This document shows, piece by piece, positions 1-8,292 of a DNA stretch of 56,058 nt; position 1 is the first letter of the stretch, and each line of letters opens with the position of its first letter. The notes beneath the pieces were generated by a model, which worked only from the letters and a program-made list of their open reading frames with translations, searched no databases and was not told the origin of the DNA. Position numbers and translations under genes: made by a program. This stretch comes from Fimenecus sp051881455 (lineage in GTDB: Bacteria; Bacillota; Clostridia; Oscillospirales; Acutalibacteraceae), in assembly GCA_051881455.1 (NCBI GenBank), contig JBJEPX010000030.1, forward strand, positions 1 to 56,058, written 5' to 3'.

Positions 1-2
1 AC

Positions 3-2231
3 AGTTTTTTCAAAAATCTTTCCTACGGAACCAAAGAAAAAGCCGATGTTGAAAAAGCACCGTTCCAGTACTTGAAACCGTTTCATCAATTAAAGAGGGT
101 TCTGGATAAAAATATTAAAAAGGATTTTATTTTTACTTTACCTCCAGAAATATTGGACGATATTGGGTATATTTTTACGGTTAATAAGACTGATACCGCA
201 ATCAATAGTGCATTAAAAGCCAAAGGTATAGAACAATATATAATTGATGCTTTGTCCGATTTGGATTCATTTGCAAAATTCGGTCATATATCGGTAAAGG
301 CGTGCCGTATGCTTATTCCTTTCCTTGAAAAAGGTTTTACATATGATAAGGCTTGTGCGGAAGCAGGAATAGATTTTAAAGCGCATAACGATAAGGGCAA
401 AAGCATGTTTTTATCTCCTGCCTCTCCCGATTTAGAGGAAATCGTAAATCCGGTTGTACGCAGAGCCGTATCCCAGACAGTTAAAGTTGTTAATGCAATA
501 ATAAGAGAGCAGGGGCACGGCCCGGTTTATATCAATATTGAATTGGCGAGAGAATTATCCAAGTCATTTGATGAACGAAAAAAAATTGAAAAATCAATGG
601 CGGATAATGCTGAAAAAAATCAGCGTATAGTTGAAAGGCTTCAGAATGAATTGGGAATTTTGTATCCCACGGGAATGGATATCGTAAAGTTCAAACTATG
701 GCAGGAACAGGATGGAGTTTGCCCGTATTCGCAAACCCATATGGATATTGCAAGGCTTTTTGAACCCGGATATGTTGACATTGACCATATTATTCCATAC
801 AGTATCTGTTTTGATGATAGCTATAATAATAAGGTATTAACTCTGTCCTCCGAAAACCGTCAAAAAGGTAATAAAATACCTATGCAGTATCTCAGCGGAA
901 AGAAAAAAGAGGATTTTCAGGTATGGGTAAATACGAGTATCAAAAACAGTAATAAAAAGCAAAGGCTTTTAAAAGCAGAACTTAAAGATGAAGATTTAAA
1001 CGGATTTAAGTCCCGAAATCTTAATGATACTAAGTATTTGAGCCGAGTTTTGTATAATTACATAAACGATAATCTTGCTTTTGAGGATTTTGCAAACGGC
1101 GGCAAAAAGCATGTTACCGCTGTTAACGGTGCCGCAACTTCATATATCCGCAAGCGCTGGGGCATCGCTAAAATTCGTGAGGACGGTGATTTACATCATG
1201 CAGTAGATGCCGCCGTAATTGCATGTACCACAAACGGAATGATAAGAAGAATATCGGAATATTCAAAGAGGCGTGAAACAGAAAATACAGAAAATTCTTT
1301 CCCGCTTCCCTATTCCTGCTTCCGAAAAGAACTTGAGGCCCGGACTGATAACGATGCAAAGCAATCGGTCATTGATTTTAAACTGCCGAATTATTCCGAA
1401 GAGGACATTGAAAATATACGCAGTTGTTTTGTTTCCAGAATGCCTAATCATAAAGTTACGGGTGCGGCGCACCTTGATACAATCCGTTCAGGGCGTGAAA
1501 AAGGTTTTACAATATCAAAGGTTGCGCTTTCTTCCTTAAAACTTGATAAAGACGGAGAAATTGCCGACTATTACAATCCCGACAGCGACAGACTTTTATA
1601 TAATGCGTTAAAATCCCGACTTGAACAGTATAACGGAGACGGCAAGGCTGCTTTCCTGCAGGACTTTGTTTTCAGGAAACCTACATCAACAGGCAATCCG
1701 GGCCCTGTTGTGAAAAAAGTGAAGATTATTGAAAAGTCAACGCTTAATGTGCCGGTTCGTCGTGGAAACGGTGTCGCCGCCAATGGAGATATGATAAGAA
1801 TTGATATTTTCAAGCCGGAAAACGACGGGTACTATTTTGTTCCCATTTATGTTTCGGATACGGTAAAAGACAAACTCCCATGCCTTGCCTGCCGAGCAGG
1901 CGGTCAGGAATGGAAAATGATGAATGACGATGATTTTATCTTTTCTCTATATCCCAACGATTTAATAAAGGTTACCTCTAAAAAAGATATTAAGCTTACG
2001 GTTACAAACAAGGACAGCTCATTGCAAAAAGAGATACTCAGAAACAATGAAATGTTTTATTATTGTAAAGCAGGTATTTCTACAGCTTCCATAACCATTG
2101 AATCTCATGATGGCGCATATACGGTTGCAAGTCTTGGCATAAAATCACTTTTGAGCTTGGAAAAATACACAGTTGATGTTTTGGGAAATTATTATAAAGT
2201 AGGCAAAGAAAAGCGTATGACCTTTAAATAA
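3..2231 (+). CDS. cas9: CRISPR-associated endonuclease Cas9, type II-C, 5'-truncated by window
   Basis: RNA-guided DNA nuclease of a type II CRISPR system. The frame is open from base 3, so the gene starts outside the window and about 742 C-terminal codons are visible. Motifs in order: RuvC-II with INIELARE near nt 528-552; HNH domain with DIDHIIP near nt 777-797 followed by NNKVL and a second N; RuvC-III with HHAVDAA near nt 1194-1214; then a C-terminal WED/PAM-interacting region with GDMIRIDIF and YYFVPIYV near nt 1785-1850, as in compact type II-C Cas9s. The bridge helix, RuvC-I and most of the recognition lobe are missing only because of the window edge. cas1 follows after 11 nt and no csn2 or cas4 follows cas2, which fits subtype II-C. 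Catalytic residues visible here look intact. Confidence 0.95.
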   Translation, partial: SFFKNLSYGTKEKADVEKAPFQYLKPFHQLKRVLDKNIKKDFIFTLPPEILDDIGYIFTVNKTDTAINSALKAKGIEQYIIDALSDLDSFAKFGHISVKACRMLIPFLEKGFTYDKACAEAGIDFKAHNDKGKSMFLSPASPDLEEIVNPVVRRAVSQTVKVVNAIIREQGHGPVYINIELARELSKSFDERKKIEKSMADNAEKNQRIVERLQNELGILYPTGMDIVKFKLWQEQDGVCPYSQTHMDIARLFEPGYVDIDHIIPYSICFDDSYNNKVLTLSSENRQKGNKIPMQYLSGKKKEDFQVWVNTSIKNSNKKQRLLKAELKDEDLNGFKSRNLNDTKYLSRVLYNYINDNLAFEDFANGGKKHVTAVNGAATSYIRKRWGIAKIREDGDLHHAVDAAVIACTTNGMIRRISEYSKRRETENTENSFPLPYSCFRKELEARTDNDAKQSVIDFKLPNYSEEDIENIRSCFVSRMPNHKVTGAAHLDTIRSGREKGFTISKVALSSLKLDKDGEIADYYNPDSDRLLYNALKSRLEQYNGDGKAAFLQDFVFRKPTSTGNPGPVVKKVKIIEKSTLNVPVRRGNGVAANGDMIRIDIFKPENDGYYFVPIYVSDTVKDKLPCLACRAGGQEWKMMNDDDFIFSLYPNDLIKVTSKKDIKLTVTNKDSSLQKEILRNNEMFYYCKAGISTASITIESHDGAYTVASLGIKSLLSLEKYTVDVLGNYYKVGKEKRMTFK

Positions 2232-2242
2232 GAGGTGATATA

Positions 2243-3139
2243 ATGCCGTACAGGAATGTTTTTATCACAAATAATTCTGCGCTTAAATTAAAGAATAATC
2301 AATTGATTGTTTTTAACGGAGAAGAATACTCTTTTCCTGTTGAAGATGTGCGAAGCGTTGTTGTTGATAATCCATGTACTACCTTGTCGGCAAGGATTAT
2401 GTCATATCTGGCTGAAAGCGGAGTGTGCTTGATTATATGTGACCAAAAACATATGCCTTCAGCCCAGCTTATGCCGATGAGTACGTATTGCAGAGTGAAT
2501 AAGCGCATAAATCTTCAGATTTCTCAGTCTTTGCCGAAACTTAAAAGAATATGGCAGAAAATCGTTGTGAGCAAGATAGAGAATCAAGCCAAATGTCTTG
2601 AACTCTTGTGCAATGATAATTATCTCAAAATTAAAAATATTGCCGGAACTGTTCAATCAGGAGATGTAACAAACAGAGAGAGTTATGCCGCAAGTTTGTA
2701 TTTTAAATACCTTTTCAGCAATGATTTTGTCCGTGACGATGATAACATAATAAATGCAGGCCTTAACTATGGCTATGCGATTTTTCGCTCATATATTGCA
2801 AAAACACTTGCCGCTTACGGACTGGAGCCCTCTTTAGGGATACACCATAAAAATCAACTAAACGCATATAATTTGGCCGATGATATTATTGAACCATTCA
2901 GACCGATTGTGGATTTGTATATTGCTTCTCATTGCGATGAATGGGAAAATTTCGGAACCGTACAAAAGGCTCAGCTTGTAGGGCTGTTGAATTGTGCGGT
3001 AAAGTGCGGTGAAGAAAGGTACTCTGTTGCCCATGCAATGGAATTTCTGATTCAAAGTTTGATTTTTTCATATGGAAATGATTGCATTGAATTAAAATTG
3101 CCAACAGTTGATGGCATAACTTATTTTGACTATGACTAA
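2243..3139 (+). CDS. cas1: CRISPR integrase Cas1 (type II)
   Basis: Metal-dependent integrase that, with Cas2, inserts new spacers into the array. The protein has 298 aa, normal for type II Cas1. The C-terminal half carries the Cas1 hallmark with GIHHKNQLNAYNLADDIIEP (conserved His and the acidic NLADD..EPFRP block). The ATG follows AGAGGTGATATA, a good ribosome binding site 11 nt after the cas9 stop, so it is cotranscribed with cas9. Its end overlaps the start of cas2. The active site appears complete, so adaptation is plausibly functional. Confidence 0.95.
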   Translation: MPYRNVFITNNSALKLKNNQLIVFNGEEYSFPVEDVRSVVVDNPCTTLSARIMSYLAESGVCLIICDQKHMPSAQLMPMSTYCRVNKRINLQISQSLPKLKRIWQKIVVSKIENQAKCLELLCNDNYLKIKNIAGTVQSGDVTNRESYAASLYFKYLFSNDFVRDDDNIINAGLNYGYAIFRSYIAKTLAAYGLEPSLGIHHKNQLNAYNLADDIIEPFRPIVDLYIASHCDEWENFGTVQKAQLVGLLNCAVKCGEERYSVAHAMEFLIQSLIFSYGNDCIELKLPTVDGITYFDYD

Positions 3140-3452
3140 ATTTATGAGAATGATAGTGTTTTTTGATTTGCCGGTAAAAGAAAAATCCGCCCAAAAGGAA
3201 GCAACAAAATTTAGAAACTTCCTTCTCAAGGACGGTTATCAAATGATACAGTATTCAGTTTATGCCCGTGTATGCAATGGATATGATGCTGTAAGAACTC
3301 ATGAAAGGCGGCTTAACCAAAATTTGCCGACAAACGGTTCTGTGAGATTACTGACAATTACAGAAAAACAATATGAATCAATGAAAATCCTCATAGGCGA
3401 ATACAAGCAGATTGATATGCCTGTATCTTATGAACAATTGACAATACTATAG
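3132..3452 (+). CDS. cas2: CRISPR-associated Cas2 (type II)
   Basis: Small ferredoxin-fold partner of Cas1 in spacer acquisition. It has the Cas2 start MRMIVFFDLPV (beta-1 with catalytic-position Asp), then the FRNFLLKDGYQMIQYSVYAR block typical of type II Cas2. The start is uncertain: ATG at 3132 overlaps the cas1 stop by 8 nt, an in-frame TTG lies at 3126, and ATG at 3144 gives the family-like MRMIVFF N-terminus. The length of about 106 aa is normal. A strong hairpin terminator follows directly, so cas9-cas1-cas2 end here. Confidence 0.93.
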   Translation: MTKFMRMIVFFDLPVKEKSAQKEATKFRNFLLKDGYQMIQYSVYARVCNGYDAVRTHERRLNQNLPTNGSVRLLTITEKQYESMKILIGEYKQIDMPVSYEQLTIL

Positions 3453-3457
3453 AAAAG

Positions 3458-3501
3458 CAGCAGAAAAAGCAAAAACTTAATGCTTTTTCTGCTGTTTTTT
3501 T
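3458..3501. terminator. Terminator between cas2 and the CRISPR array, probably bidirectional
   Basis: A perfect 14-bp stem (3458-3471 with 3481-3494, arm CAGCAGAAAAAGCA) with a 9-nt loop is followed by seven T residues on the + strand. On the minus strand the stem is followed by CTTTTCT. It ends the cas operon and could also stop pre-crRNA read from the opposite direction. Confidence 0.88.
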
Positions 3502-3551
3502 GCAGTCCCATTTCACTAAAACCGCTCTGCATCGTGGCTTGTGAGTCCCAT

Positions 3552-5617
3552 ATTATACCATACCAAGAAAAATTAGGGAACTACAATTGTAGGGGATAAT
3601 GTAAAAATTTTTTCGAATTATACCATACCAAGAAAAATTAGGGAACTACAATCCACCATGCACGGTTTTTATATACAATATCATTATACCATACCAAGAA
3701 AAATTAGGGAACTACAATTATAATCCCATTTCCTCGAAATACGGGCAAAATTATACCATACCAAGAAAAATTAGGGAACTACAATAATTGCTTTTAACAT
3801 GTACTCTGCCTCTTTATTATACCATACCAAGAAAAATTAGGGAACTACAATCCATTTGAACTGTGCGTAAAAATCTGTTGAATTATACCATACCAAGAAA
3901 AATTAGGGAACTACAATAAAACGTGCTCGCAATATGTTTCAAAACATATTATACCATACCAAGAAAAATTAGGGAACTACAATGTGACTACGGAACAATA
4001 TTCCGTGCCATAAATTATACCATACCAAGAAAAATTAGGGAACTACAATTTTAATAGGTGTTGTTTTTCTTGTGATATATTATACCATACCAAGAAAAAT
4101 TAGGGAACTACAATATGAAGGCTGGCTTTCTGCTTTCGGTCATTATTATACCATACCAAGAAAAATTAGGGAACTACAATTTTTTGGCTTGCTTTGATTG
4201 TCCCCTTTCATTATACCATACCAAGAAAAATTAGGGAACTACAATTATTCAGTCGGTATGCAAGATTTCACTCAATTATACCATACCAAGAAAAATTAGG
4301 GAACTACAATCAACCGATAAACAAAACGAAGTTCTTACAAATTATACCATACCAAGAAAAATTAGGGAACTACAATATGGAAATAGTTTGTAAATTCCTG
4401 CTTAGATTATACCATACCAAGAAAAATTAGGGAACTACAATAGCTCATCGGCAGACATATATGATTTTTTAATTATACCATACCAAGAAAAATTAGGGAA
4501 CTACAATGTATAACCCATTTTACGCGCTAAATCGTCGATTATACCATACCAAGAAAAATTAGGGAACTACAATCTTACACCTAACCACAGGAACAAAGTC
4601 TGAATTATACCATACCAAGAAAAATTAGGGAACTACAATAAACTGCATAACTTGTTGTGCAATTTGTGAATTATACCATACCAAGAAAAATTAGGGAACT
4701 ACAATCTTGTAATAACGGTATTGGCATTTACAATAATTATACCATACCAAGAAAAATTAGGGAACTACAATTACCCTGCACGACCTACAACCGTTATGTG
4801 AATTATACCATACCAAGAAAAATTAGGGAACTACAATATTGAGGAACAAACTGTTGATATGTCTATAATTATACCATACCAAGAAAAATTAGGGAACTAC
4901 AATCTATTTGGTGTATCTATGACTAAATCAAAATTATACCATACCAAGAAAAATTAGGGAACTACAATAGTAGTTACCGGTTCTTGTATATGTATAAGAT
5001 TATACCATACCAAGAAAAATTAGGGAACTACAATAAATTGGCACGAGTGTCAATGAAGATTACATTATACCATACCAAGAAAAATTAGGGAACTACAATT
5101 CGTTTGAAAGTGTAATCTCAATCGGCATAATTATACCATACCAAGAAAAATTAGGGAACTACAATAAAAATTATTACTTGGAGTTGTTTTTTATGATTAT
5201 ACCATACCAAGAAAAATTAGGGAACTACAATCCGGAATCTATTTTTTCCGGTCAGCATTAATTATACCATACCAAGAAAAATTAGGGAACTACAATACGC
5301 CGCGTTTCCGTATTCGAGCTTTGGGAATTATACCATACCAAGAAAAATTAGGGAACTACAATACGCCGCGTTTCCGTATTCGAGCTTTGGGAATTATACC
5401 ATACCAAGAAAAATTAGGGAACTACAATCTTTCTTTTCAAAGAGTGAGAATATCTCTTATTATACCATACCAAGAAAAATTAGGGAACTACAATCTATCG
5501 GTCATTTCATCCACGTTGGCGAACATTATACCATACCAAGAAAATTAGGGAACTACAATAAACGTTGCGGAACAGAAAATTTTTCGCAAATTATACCATA
5601 CCAAGAAAAATTAGGGA
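3552..5617 (-). CRISPR. Type II-C CRISPR array: 31 spacers, 36-bp repeats, terminal repeat degenerate
   Basis: Repeats start at 3552, 3617, 3683, 3750, 3816, 3882 and then every 65-66 bp. There are 30 essentially perfect 36-bp copies, one 35-bp copy at 5525 (one A lost in the A-run) and a truncated copy at 5590-5617. Spacers are about 29-31 bp. Read on the minus strand the repeat begins ATTGTAGTTCCCTAA and ends TATGGTATAAT; this resembles the Neisseria type II-C repeat (GTTGTAGCTCCC...). That orientation places a consensus extended -10 (TGGTATAAT) at the 3' end of every repeat, so the minus strand is taken as the crRNA strand. The diverged repeat lies at the end far from cas2. Two neighbouring spacers are identical (5297-5326 and 5363-5392). 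No tracrRNA anti-repeat was found inside the window. Confidence 0.97.
5261..5392. repeat. Duplicated repeat-spacer unit inside the CRISPR array
   Basis: Two consecutive 66-bp units, 5261-5326 and 5327-5392, are identical, including the 30-nt spacer beginning ACGCCGCGTTTCCG. This is a tandem duplication of one unit, near the cas2-distal end of the array. Confidence 0.95.
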
Positions 5618-5884
5618 GCAGGACGAAAAAGACCTTTTTCTTTATATTATCTCAATACTTACTCTTTGTAAAGGAAATACTGAATATCAGCAGATTTATC
5701 TGCCTGTTAAGATGAAATATTAAATAAAATAATGATTTTTCCCTATACATATTATAATATATAATAAAAAACATCAAAAAACATCAAAATAACGGTAATT
5801 TTTTTACCTTGAACACAAGATATTGTGCTGAAAAATTGCTGTAAAAAATTTCTGCATTTTTCACAAACTTTTTTAAAAAAGTTC

Positions 5885-5913
5885 TTGCATTTTCACGAAT
5901 GGTGTGATAAAAT
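5885..5913 (+). promoter_or_regulatory. Probable sigma-A promoter of the S10-spc-alpha cluster
   Basis: TTGCAT (5885-5890), a 17-bp spacer and TAAAAT (5908-5913). The expected start is near 5920, giving a 5' UTR of about 310 nt before rpsJ. No other equally good promoter is seen between the array and rpsJ. Confidence 0.75.
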
Positions 5914-6127
5914 ATACAAGCATTCTGCGGCTATGGGTGAATTATGCCCGTCGGCAGTGTGCGATATGCGTTGAAGCGGTAGGTGGCTGCACTTTTGATG
6001 CAGGGAATTACCGCGGAGTATGTCTGATTTTAAATCGGGCGAACCAATAGTGCTTTAAAGCCGTTCTGCGTAACCCAACTGCGCATTTACGGCACTTGCA
6101 GGAGCATTTTGCGCTTTTTTGCGCCGT

Positions 6128-6158
6128 CCGAAAAACTAAAACCGGTTTTTCGGTTTTT
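6128..6158 (+). terminator. Candidate attenuator hairpin in the S10 leader
   Basis: CCGAAAAAC (6128-6136) pairs perfectly with GTTTTTCGG (6145-6153), followed by five T. It sits about 75 nt before the rpsJ start. Flanking GCCGT (6123-6127) and ACGGC (6161-6165) can also pair. An intrinsic-terminator shape inside the leader suggests regulated readthrough. Confidence 0.5.
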
Positions 6159-6232
6159 AAAACGGCAGGGTGGAAACACCCGGCTGAGTTGCAAACAAAA
6201 AAGCGTGCCCAGAAATTTAGGAGGAAAACAAA

Positions 6233-6550
6233 ATGGCAGCAACAAAAGGTAAGAAAATCCGCATCAGACTCAAAGGCTATGACCACGACCTTGTGGACAA
6301 GGCAGCAGAAAAGATTGTTGAAACAGCAAAGCGCACAGGCGCTCAGGTTTCAGGTCCCGTTCCGCTTCCCACAGAGAAGGAAGTTGTTACAATCCTTCGT
6401 GCCGTTCATAAGTATAAGGACAGCCGTGAGCAGTTTGAGCAGAGAACACACAAAAGGCTTATCGACATTTTAAGACCCTCAAACAAAACTGTTGAGGCTC
6501 TTACAGGTCTTGAGCTTCCTGCCGGTGTTGACATCGAGATTAAGCTTTAA
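6233..6550 (+). CDS. rpsJ: 30S ribosomal protein S10
   Basis: Component of the 30S head; also the NusE partner in transcription antitermination. The 105 aa include KIRIRLKGYDHDLVDKAAEKI and a C-terminal GVDIEIKL, normal for the family. AGGAGG lies 8 nt before the ATG. It is the first gene of the S10 operon, behind a long leader with a possible attenuator. Confidence 0.97.
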   Translation: MAATKGKKIRIRLKGYDHDLVDKAAEKIVETAKRTGAQVSGPVPLPTEKEVVTILRAVHKYKDSREQFEQRTHKRLIDILRPSNKTVEALTGLELPAGVDIEIKL

Positions 6551-6618
6551 TCTTTAAGAAAACACTGAGCAAGGTCAAGTCGGTTAACGCCGACCAATAA
6601 CCAAAGGAGGAAATAAAA

Positions 6619-7251
6619 ATGCAAAAAGGTCTTATCGGTAAAAAAATCGGTATGACACAGCTTTTCGACGAGAGCGGAAAAGTAATTCCCGTTACAGTAG
6701 TTGAGGCTGGTCCCTGCACAGTAGTGCAGAAGAAGACTGTCGAGAACGATGGCTATGCCGCAGTTCAGGTAGGCTTCGGCGATGTTAAGGTTCAGAGAGT
6801 GAACAAGCCCATGGCAGGTCACTTCAAGAAGGCTGATGTCGCTCCCAAAAAGGTTCTCAAAGAGTTTAGACTTGAGGACACAGAGTCAGTTAACGTAGGC
6901 GATGTTCTTAAAGCCGATGTATTTGCAGCAGGCGACAGAGTTGATGTTGTGGGTACAAGCAAAGGTAAGGGAACAGCGGGTGCCATCAAGAGATGGAACT
7001 TCTCACGCCTTAAAGAATCTCACGGTACAGGTCCTGTTGCCCGTCACGCAGGTTCGTTGGGCGCTTGCTCCGACCCTTCAAGAGTTTACAAGGGAAAGAA
7101 GCTTGCAGGTCACTTAGGCTCCGAGAGAGTTACAATCCAGAATCTTGATATTGTCAAGGTTGACGCAGAAAACAACCTTATCGCAATCAAGGGTGCCATC
7201 CCCGGTCCCAGAGGCGGTATCGTAGTAATCGCTGACACAGTTAAGAAATAA
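6619..7251 (+). CDS. rplC: 50S ribosomal protein L3
   Basis: Early-assembly 23S rRNA protein whose long loop reaches the peptidyl transferase centre. The 210 aa include the N-terminal GLIGKKIGMTQLF and the loop HGTGPVARHAGSLGACSDPS, typical of bacterial L3. AAAGGAGG precedes the ATG. The gap from rpsJ is 68 nt, the longest spacing in the first part of the operon. Confidence 0.97.
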   Translation: MQKGLIGKKIGMTQLFDESGKVIPVTVVEAGPCTVVQKKTVENDGYAAVQVGFGDVKVQRVNKPMAGHFKKADVAPKKVLKEFRLEDTESVNVGDVLKADVFAAGDRVDVVGTSKGKGTAGAIKRWNFSRLKESHGTGPVARHAGSLGACSDPSRVYKGKKLAGHLGSERVTIQNLDIVKVDAENNLIAIKGAIPGPRGGIVVIADTVKK

Positions 7252-7268
7252 GAGAGGAGTTGAAAGAA

Positions 7269-7892
7269 ATGGCTAAATTAGCAGTATTGGATACAAAGGG
7301 CAAGAAGGTTTCCGATATCGAGCTCAACGACAGCATCTTCGCTATCGAGCCCAACACATCGGCAATGCACCTTGTAGTAGTTAATTACTTGGCAAATCAG
7401 CGCCAGGGCACTCAGTCAACTCTCACTCGTTCTGAGGTGTCCGGCGGCGGCAAAAAGCCCTGGAGACAGAAGGGCACAGGCCATGCGCGTCAGGGTTCAA
7501 CAAGAGCTCCCCAGTGGTATCACGGCGGTATCGCTCTCGGTCCCAAGCCCCGCACATACGGTTTCTCAATAAACAAGAAGGTAAGAAGACTTGCTATGAA
7601 GTCCGCACTTTCCTCAAAGGTTGCAGCTGACGAGATGATCGTTCTCGATGATTTCAAGCTTGACGCAATCAAGACAAAGGACGCTGCTGCGGTTCTCAGT
7701 GCCATCAAGGCAGGCAAGAAAACTCTTATCGTTCTTCCCGAGAAGAATGATGTTGTTTACAAGAGCGCAAGAAACATTGCAGGTGCAAAGGTTACTCTTG
7801 TAAGCACACTCAATGTTTATGACATTCTCAACTGCGACACAATCGTAGTTCTTAAAGATGCCGTTACAAAAATAGAGGAGGTTTATGCATAA
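7269..7892 (+). CDS. rplD: 50S ribosomal protein L4
   Basis: 23S rRNA-binding protein lining the exit tunnel and, in studied bacteria, the feedback regulator of the S10 operon. The extended loop is present (GTGHARQGSTRAPQWYHGG). The start was chosen at ATG 7269 because GAGAGGAG at 7251-7258 is correctly spaced; an upstream in-frame TTG at 7260 touches the ribosome binding site. This gives 207 aa. The stop overlaps the rplW start by one base (TAATG), so the two are translationally coupled. Confidence 0.96.
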   Translation: MAKLAVLDTKGKKVSDIELNDSIFAIEPNTSAMHLVVVNYLANQRQGTQSTLTRSEVSGGGKKPWRQKGTGHARQGSTRAPQWYHGGIALGPKPRTYGFSINKKVRRLAMKSALSSKVAADEMIVLDDFKLDAIKTKDAAAVLSAIKAGKKTLIVLPEKNDVVYKSARNIAGAKVTLVSTLNVYDILNCDTIVVLKDAVTKIEEVYA

Positions 7893-8185
7893 TGAAACTT
7901 GCACAGGAAATTATCCTCGCCCCCGTCATTACAGAAGAGTCAATGATGGGTACCGCAGACAAGAAATACACCTTTAAAGTTGCAAAGGACGCAACAAAGG
8001 TTGACATCAAAAAGGCTGTTGAAAAGCTTTTCTCGGTTAAGGTTGAAAAGGTCAACACAATCAATGTTAGAGGCCAGCTTCGTCGTTACGGCCGCTATGA
8101 GGGATACAGAGCTTCATGGAAAAAGGCAATCGTAACTCTTACCGAGGATTCAAAGACAATCGAGTTCTTTGACGGAATGATGTAA
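7892..8185 (+). CDS. rplW: 50S ribosomal protein L23
   Basis: Exit-tunnel-rim protein and docking site for SRP and trigger factor. The 97 aa include APVITEESM at the start and VNTINVRGQLRRYGRYEGYR, typical of L23. It is coupled to rplD through TAATG. A 107-nt gap with pairable segments separates it from rplB. Confidence 0.96.
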   Translation: MKLAQEIILAPVITEESMMGTADKKYTFKVAKDATKVDIKKAVEKLFSVKVEKVNTINVRGQLRRYGRYEGYRASWKKAIVTLTEDSKTIEFFDGMM

Positions 8186-8292
8186 TGATTTTAATTTCGG
8201 GCGGTAAGGTATGGAGTTTCGACATACTCCGCAAAGCTTCCCGAAGCAGAAAACTCTGCACTCCATAAAAAACTACAAAGGAGATGAACGAA
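8186..8292 (+). promoter_or_regulatory. Structured spacer between rplW and rplB
   Basis: Unlike other gaps in the operon (mostly 10-30 nt) this one holds alternative pairings. GGAGT (8213-8217) can pair with the nearby ACTCC (8226-8230). Alternatively TATGGAGT (8210-8217) can pair with ACTCCATA (8260-8267), just before the rplB ribosome binding site. GCAGA/TCTGC forms another small hairpin. The function is unknown. Confidence 0.35.

Larger units (their letters stand above)
5618..6232 (+). other. Gene-free stretch: AT-rich flank, then the S10 operon promoter and leader
   Basis: No convincing gene is present. 5618-5884 is AT-rich and holds simple palindromes (GAAAAAG/CTTTTTC near 5625 and AACTTTTTTAAAAAAGTT near 5867). 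The rest is the promoter (5885-5913) and a structured leader of about 310 nt to rpsJ. The leader holds a nested hairpin near 5975-6015 (GCGGTA pairing with TACCGC, enclosing CTGCA/TGCAG) and a terminator-like hairpin at 6128-6158. A long leader before rpsJ fits ribosomal-protein feedback control such as that by L4, but the fold was not matched to a known family. Confidence 0.6.

Noticed and set aside
4194..5548. Open frames running through the CRISPR array, with repeated YTIPRKIRELQ-like peptides
   Set aside because: They are translations of the repeat itself in different frames, with no ribosome binding site.
5590..5640. Degenerate repeat plus GAAAAAG/CTTTTTC hairpin as a tracrRNA
   Set aside because: The part that should pair with the first 15 nt of the crRNA repeat is missing, so it cannot be a normal anti-repeat.
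6096..6473. Open frame across the S10 leader and rpsJ
   Set aside because: It overlaps rpsJ in another frame, has no ribosome binding site, and its composition is basic and low in information.
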